This document shows positions 58,112 to 64,000 of a DNA stretch of 64,000 nt, piece by piece. Origin of the DNA: Amoebophrya sp. A120 (Eukaryota > Sar > Dinophyceae > Syndiniales > Amoebophryaceae); the NCBI GenBank assembly GCA_905178155.1, contig CAJINV010000013.1:3220158-3284157 (forward strand), read 5' to 3'. The notes under the pieces are model-generated. The model had not been told where the DNA came from. It was given only the letters and a program-made list of their open reading frames with translations, and made no database searches. Every line of letters starts with the position of its first letter. Position 1 is the first letter of the stretch. A program made the position numbers and the translations under genes.

Positions 58112-61100
58112 ATGGCCATCTGTGATGGCAGCGAGATCGCCTTGTCGGCCAATGCCCTCAGCCCTGCCGGAACCCGGTGGCGTCGTTTTTTTTCCGCGCT
58201 GCGGTTGTGGGCGTGGTACCCTCGACACGGCGAGCTGGAGCTGCGTAGGGAAGATTTAGTGCAGCCAGCGCTGGAGCATGTGGAGCATGCGAGCTCCTTT
58301 TCCAGTGCAACAGCCGTTGTGGATCATAAAAGACCTGCGAGGAATTCTGCAGAAGCAGGAGAACCTGAACCGCCCAACACGACCTCCTGCCCTCTGGGAA
58401 CCTTCGCGAGCCAGCTGTTTCTCGCTGCGGTCTCTAACGCGAACGATCCGAGTGTCACTGACTTTTTGACGGATCCAAACTCCTTCTTCCTGGCGTGGCA
58501 GGCAGTGGAAGCGCAGCAGCAGCATGGAGATCCGGGGCAGGCTACAAGTGCTGCACAAGTTCTTGTACTGGAAGGTGTCAAAGCTGCCGATAGCAGTAAG
58601 GAACGACCTGGGAGGCATGCTAAAAATGAAGGAGCTTCTACCACTTCAGAATCCCCACCTTCGTCCTCCTCCCCGTCATCTCTCGTCGACACCCTGCTGA
58701 CCCGATTTCCGGAAGACAAAAGCCTTATCCCGTGGGCGCCACTCTTCCGAGCGTTGGCAGCGCCGATAGTCGACATACTGGAGCTGCGCGATCATGACGC
58801 TGCTAGTAGTGCTCCTGATTCAGCATTTGATGAACAGCTACAGCAGACAACGCTCGCGACCGCGATTTTCTCCGGGTACCTGTGCCCAGAGGTAGAATAT
58901 ATACCCAACGATATACCCAAACCTGCGTATTTAGATTTGGTCGGTTTATTGAAAATTCCTCGATAAGTATTGAATCGTCACTCTTATCTATCCCACGAAA
59001 AAAGTGTATACAGTTACACACTTGTAGTGAATTTAGCAATGCAAATTTCTCTGCACGAGAGAGAAAACCTGCAATGCAGAAATCCTACAGGAAAATACAT
59101 ACGAAATTAGGCTCCTATGTATATCCGGCATGACAGAGCTTGTCTGTCTTGCTTGGCCTGCAACGCAATGTGTAATTGTGCAACTTTTTTTGTGCGATAT
59201 TATCCAACTCGTCGGCCCTGCTGGTAAAACGACTCAAAAACAGCAGAGCGGAGTGGTGGAATTTGCATGCTTCTTCGTCTTTGAAGGAGTTGATAAAGAC
59301 GAAAGCTTCCGCATTGAAGCGTCCCGAGGTCGCGCGCGCCTTTTCAGCTAGACGGCAACGACGGAGAACATGATGAAAACGCCGTGGCTGTTCCGAACAG
59401 CCACAGGCTTTTCGTCGCGAATGTTGTCCGTTTCTGGCAACGGCCGAACCTCCTCGGCCGCTGCCAGAAACGTGAAAAAGCGCGCTGAGAAAATTAAATT
59501 TAGCAGGTTGGGTGTTTTGACCCAACCTGCACAAACCTGCGGCGCAGGTTGGGTCAAAACACCCAACATCCTAAATTTAATTTTCTCGGCGCGCTTTTTC
59601 ACAAAATAAAATTTTCGCAACATGTTGTCCCTCAGCTGAAAATCGCAAAAAAAATCAGAATGCCCCCAAAACAAATTAACCTCCGCGCCGCGGTTCCGCC
59701 TTCGGGCCCCGCTTCTTCTTGGCCCGGGTGCCTTAGGGGTAGGCCCCCCACGTCATATTCCGACTGCCCGCGCGCTATGGTGTGTGTGTGGAGGCTGCTT
59801 GGGTTTTTCTGTGTTGTTTCACCAGGCCAGAGATGGCTACTTGATTTCATTTTTGGAACCCTTCCGGTGTTGATTGTTTTCATTTTTCGGATTAGAAATT
59901 GTCTTCCGACTTTGATTGAGACACGCAGGGAACTGATAGCTCAGCGAATGGTTGTGCCCTGGCGGTCGTGTCAGCGATGCGAGAAACTTCGTTGGCACTG
60001 AGGTGGGGAGGGGATTTGGAGGGTGTGGCGTATGTTCATATAGGTGGCGTTTCATATCAATATCTATTGAGGATTTTTCAATATTTCGAGCAAATGCAAA
60101 TACGCATGTTTGGCGAATAGTGGATCCATAGCTCGCTTCCGCAATCTTCTCCGGGTACCTGTGTCCAGAGGTAGAACTGGCAGCTCTAGGTGGTGAAATA
60201 AGCCAGCAGGAACGAGCTGAATTACAGAATTCGCATCACCATCACGTGCCAGCAAATAGAAGATACGGTGCCGGTGGCGCAGAGGAGTCGGAGTCCGTGA
60301 CTGAACTCTTCGGGAACGCTGACTACGCGTCACGCGGAGCGAAATTGTGTGCGAGAGCAAAGGCAATCGCAAATGATGTGCAGGACGATGAAATTGGTGA
60401 CGTCGGCCGCTCCAACGTAGTACCGGAACAAAAGACAGCGACTGACGCGAAAACGCAGCCTGTAGCTTCCCCATCAGTTGCCGCCCCGTCGGCGCAAACG
60501 CTTCTGCTCGACTGGATGGAACAGATCGGGGATGTTAGGAATCTTGTCTCGCGCTCTGCAGCCTTTTCAACAGGGAATGAAAGAAATGATGCAGCGCACG
60601 AAGAACAAAGGCACAGAACTCGACCAACAGGTGCAGGTCAACCTGTGCTCCCAGCTGCAAGTAGCTTGCAAAATACGCCGTATTGCTACGCAGCGTCGGA
60701 CTTTCTCGTCGATCACGAGAAGAAGTCATCTTTGTCCGGTTCTACACCAACTCGGGACCGGCACTCGGAAGCAGTAGAAGTTTCCGACAATGAATCACCT
60801 GACGAAGGCTCATTTGCGTTTGAATTTTCCGAGACAATGCGACAACGGTGGTCGGCAGGCGTGGCGACTCGACGAGAGGAACGGGACAAAGAAGCGGAAG
60901 GTGGTGGCAAAGCTACCACGACCCCGCTCATTCCGCAGGGCCCCGCGGTAGACAGCGGAGTGCTGCCCTGCGAGGCGCAATTTTTTCTGGAGAGTGTCCG
61001 GGACCAAAACTGCAACGTCATAGTCGAAACGGGCATTTTCCAGGGCAGCAGCACCGAGTACTGGTGTCAATATTTTGAAGGAGCAGGGGAAAATCCTCAA

Positions 61101-61727
61101 CGTGGCCGTGTCTTCGCTATCGATCGGGCGTTGCCGGCAGGTCGGACACCCGACAGTTACTGCACGAAAGTGGTGGAGGACGATGGAGCAAGAAGTGCAT
61201 CAAGTAGAGAAACTACGCAAACTGCTCATATTCACCAAATCCAATCCCAGCCCAACTTGCTGCGGATCTTTGAGGGTGACGCCTTCGATCTGGTTCCCAT
61301 GCTGCTCGCGCAACTGCAGCAACAGAACCGACAAGTTTTTGGAATGGACGAGGAAGTTGGAGATCATGGCGATCGACGTGAAAAATCTGTTCAAAATATA
61401 CAAGAGCATCCACTGCAGAACCGCGTCTGTCTCTTTCTCGACGGGCCCAAGGGCGCGGTGGCGGTGCGGTGGGCCGAGGAACTGTTTGTCAGGTTTGCGA
61501 ACCTGATAAAAATCATCGGCTTTCACGACATGCACGCCGAGGTGAAGACGGAGAACTACTTTGTGGAGGAAGCACGCATGAGAGAAATCCTGTCAGATGA
61601 TTCTCCTCCGCCAGCGAGGACTGGAACGAAAGACATAACCACTTCGGAGTCACCTTCACCTACTTCCACTTCTGCATCATCTCCGCCACAGCCGCACAAG
61701 AACCTAGCACGTCTCCGATTGCTATGA
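58112..61727 (+). CDS. Protein with C-terminal class I methyltransferase-like domain
   Basis: Exons 58112-58891 and 60171-61727 join in frame across an introner (CPE|VELAAL), about 778 residues. The N-terminal 260 residues have no recognised domain, although FLTDPNSFFLAWQAVEAQQQ and LIPWAPLFRALAAPIVDILE look helical. A disordered linker follows. From about residue 530 there is a Rossmann-like pattern: NVIVETGIFQGSSTEYW (motif I position), RVFAIDRALP (motif II acidic residue), LRIFEGDAFDLVPMLLAQL, VCLFLDGPKGAVAVRW and IIGFHDMH. The order matches SAM-dependent methyltransferases of the CmcI/FkbM-like type; substrate unknown. If the intron were retained, translation would stop at 58966 with an alternative tail. 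Confidence 0.65.
58853..58897 (+). repeat. 45-bp coding direct repeat, copy 1 (copy 2 at 60132-60176)
   Basis: Copy 1 encodes LATAIFSGYLCPEVE and copy 2 encodes LASAIFSGYLCPEVE. The copies differ at five bases, four of them silent third-position changes and one Thr/Ser change. They sit exactly outside the family D TIRs. Confidence 0.85.
58892..60170 (+). mobile_element. Introner-like intron, TIR family D, with long flanking direct repeats
   Basis: Left TIR from 58898 (ACCCAAACCTGCGTATTTAG, then TTTATTGAAAATTCCTC) matches the complement of the right end at about 60055-60131 (GAGGATTTTTCAATA .. AAATACGCATGTTTGGCG). 45-bp direct repeats abut the TIRs on both sides. Because the repeat contains GAG|GTA, a GT-AG intron 58892-60170 is possible. 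The interior has a GCATGACA motif and a cluster of three hairpins. Confidence 0.8.
59384..59602. repeat. Three consecutive hairpins inside introner D
   Basis: Hairpin 1 (59384-59404) is GTGGCTGTT, CCG, AACAGCCAC. Hairpin 2 (59429-59472) has about 18-bp GTTTCTGGCA..CGGCCGA arms. Hairpin 3 (59472-59602) has nearly perfect arms of about 58 bp from GTGAAAAAGCGCGCTGAG to its complement, and each arm contains its own small GGTTGGGT/ACCCAACC hairpin. Confidence 0.9.
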
Positions 61728-63271
61728 GGCAGAGAGCAACTCTTCTGAGGTACGTAGGTTTTTTTTTTCGGTTGATGCCATGCCTCGATTGGGAGCTGCT
61801 AGTATGTCAATGTCAATCCCCTGGGAAAAATCCTTCATGGCGTCGGCGGCACATGAAGAGTGTGTGATGGGTCGACCTCGACTTTTATTGCATGAGCAGA
61901 AAAAACAGCTCTTTCTTGTATACCGAGGGATCTTCGCGGAGCAGCTTCTTCCAAGTCAATATATTCTCAACGGTCGTGTACAACTAGGAATTCTAGTGCA
62001 AGAAAGTCAGTCACATTCTCACGTGTCACAAGAAAGGGTGTCTCTGCGTCTACTTCCATAGTCCGAGAAGAGTCGACATCCGACGAGATTTACAGAAGAC
62101 GGTCCTGGCAACCACGTTGTGGGTATTATGTACCCAGCGGAGAAGTAGTCGGATGAGCATGAAGCTGCAAGAACTACAAGACGAGAAGTTTTTTTATCAG
62201 CAGGAGATCACGACGTAGTGTATTTTAATATAGGTTCCTGTCATAGATTTCGCACAATTTCAACTTGTTGTACGAATCGCGGGATCTTTCTACGTTCGCA
62301 CGATGAACAAACATCAGAAACGCATAAACTGTTAGTTCTTGTTATCCAGCCGTCAAGAAGTATGCACTTCTCGCAGGTCTTGTTGTGATTCTTGACATGA
62401 TGATGACAAGATGAACTGGTGCTAGATCATCCGAAAACACACGAGTATGTTCTTTCGCGCGATACGAAACATCAAAGAGAAAGACTAACACACGGAAAAC
62501 GAAAAACGACACGAAACTATAACAGAGAGCAACAGGAGCCGCATTGCATTGACGTGCGTTTTTTTTTCCTTCATCTCAACAGCGACCTGAGGAGAGGAAA
62601 GAGAACAAGAGCAAGAGAGTAAGTAGACATAGTTTCAGTAGAATCGCCATTACATGAAAAGTGCTACTGTGCAGGGAGTTGCACAACGATAGCTGCCCGA
62701 CAGAGGGCATGACTGTCAGAGACCTTTAGGTGCTAGTGTGATCACATGTGATTGAAGTTTTGTTTTTCTGGTCCTGCCAAATAATTGGACGAGGCAGGGA
62801 CGGCGATATCGACGTGATTTAGCTTGACTTTATACAGTGCCACACACTGCATTCCTTTGAATGCTTTTATTCCAGATCCCTCAGAAAAATTTGCTTAAGC
62901 GCACCTATTGCGTCCGTTTATCAATTCAATTACTTACTCCCGCTATTTTTATTGTCGAAAAGGACAGCGAGTACTTCTTGCTATTTGTATTTGATGCAGC
63001 AGCCACTTTTATTTCAGTGTATGATATTAAAAAAGTTGAAAAGAAGTGAACACCGAGACGGCAATAAAGCTGAAAAGCGATCTTTACGGTGCCTTTTCCT
63101 ACGGGATGCACTAGTAGACCGTGCATCATCAGAGAAGCACGGGAAAGAAATTTCACTTTGATGTAGTTCCAATTTGTGTAGTTTGTTGCTTGAGGTAGTT
63201 GAGCTTGAAGCTTGTATCGGGGCTGCTTCAACATCTCCTTGTGAAGTTTAGTGCAGGACAAGGCTGCAAAA
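61728..63271. other. Intergenic region
   Basis: Open frames such as 61780-62061 lack family resemblance. No other structure seen. Confidence 0.5.
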
Positions 63272-63919
63272 ATGGTTGGTTGTTGCGGGGCCACGTCGCC
63301 AAGCAAGCTGAGGATGGATGGGGAAGGCGAAGCGGCAAAGACCCCGACCACACCGGATGAGAAGAAGAAACAGGACGACGACAAAAAAGGCGTGACCTTC
63401 GACAAGGACGTAGTGTACCGGGACTCTGCCGCACCCCCACTGCAAGCCGGGATGTCCTCCCCAGATCGGGGAAGATACAGCCAGACACGGCCAAAAGCGA
63501 TACCTCAGTTCGAGACCGGGCCGGCACCAAGGCCAGCCGACGAAGTGCTGAACAACGACGAAACGGCCATCATAGTAGTGGACTTTCAGCACGATTTCAT
63601 GGGTATCCACATGGCAAAAGAGTCGCATGAAGATATTACGCACCACTGCGATAGCAGTACTGTGCTTGAAGTCGAGACGTTCTTCTTGCTTCTTTGTCGA
63701 CATTATAGACGCATCATTTAACGACACATGAAACAAAAATTTGTATTTTCAAGTTGTAGCTTTTAATTTCGCTTTATGCGGTTGCGGTGCGTCGATATTA
63801 TTCCCGATTCTTTTGCAGCGGATAAGTAAAGGGGGCAATCTAGCCGTCAGCGGCGCGGATTATGGAAAATACAAGGATGACGTCGTCGCCTTTGTTGAGA
63901 AATGCAGGGGGAAGGGAAG
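63272..63919 (+). CDS. Isochorismatase/nicotinamidase-like hydrolase, N-terminal part (runs off window)
   Basis: Exons 63272-63602 and 63832-63919 join in phase 1 (ATGG|GTATCC .. AAAG|GGGGCA), and a GT donor follows at 63920, so more exons lie outside. The N-terminus MVGCCGATSPSK has Gly and two Cys near the start, suggesting lipid modification. A polar region of about 85 residues follows, then TAIIVVDFQHDFMGGNLAVSG, which matches the start of the cysteine-hydrolase fold, including the catalytic-triad Asp (VVDFQ). Nicotinamidases convert nicotinamide to nicotinate in NAD salvage; isochorismatase-like relatives act on other amides. The Lys and Cys of the triad would lie beyond the window, so the exact activity cannot be told. 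Confidence 0.7.
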
Positions 63920-64000
63920 GTAGATTTCTCTAGTATTAGCCGATTCGAGACTGCCTTCGATTCTACTTCTCTTGTTTACGTGTATTGAAACAAGTGTGTG

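Overview
The window is nuclear DNA from a protist. Fifteen protein-coding genes are recognisable and all lie on the + strand. Most are split by short spliceosomal introns. I found no convincing minus-strand gene, tRNA, rRNA, CRISPR array or bacterial-type operon. Exon junctions were worked out by eye from GT/AG sites, reading phase and protein-family similarity.

The single-strand gene order, the long low-complexity insertions inside conserved proteins, and above all several introns that look like transposons (terminal inverted repeats, TIRs, bounded by target-site-like direct repeats) suggest a dinoflagellate-lineage alveolate. A compact parasitic syndinian such as Amoebophrya is the best fit, because introner elements are known from that group. 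This placement is inference. No dinoflagellate spliced-leader sequence was seen.

Layout: 1-1417 is the C-terminal half of a SLY1 (Sec1/Munc18) vesicle-fusion protein. 1930-3700 is a GC-rich island. 4093-4947 is a MORN-repeat protein, possibly extended to 5124 past an in-frame TGA. 5524-7247 is an EF-hand protein. 7740-9480 is a second GC-rich island. 9948-14317 is a CAMK-like Ser/Thr kinase with a long disordered tail. 15794-19540 is a divergent kinase carrying two introner introns. 20628-22544 is a secreted or membrane protein. 23236-24591 is APC10/DOC1 with a large insertion. 25842-28817 is a PP2C phosphatase. 29860-31320 is an EF-hand-like protein. 32707-34758 is an unknown low-complexity protein. 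36697-42302 is a very large His/Cys-rich CobW-family GTPase with an N-terminal signal or anchor. 46370-54337 is a two-pass membrane protein with a Cys-rich ectodomain and an ankyrin-like tail, with three introners in its introns. 55404-56973 is unknown. 58112-61727 is a methyltransferase-like protein with one introner. 63272 to the window end is the start of a nicotinamidase/isochorismatase-like hydrolase.

The genes do not form one pathway. Themes are trafficking (SLY1), calcium and phosphorylation signalling (EF-hand, kinases, PP2C), cell cycle (APC10) and metal handling (CobW). The most unusual content is the set of at least six introner-like introns from four TIR families, which share the internal 8-mer TGTCATGC/GCATGACA. 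The GC-rich islands, about 1.75 kb each, come next; one of them sits inside an introner.
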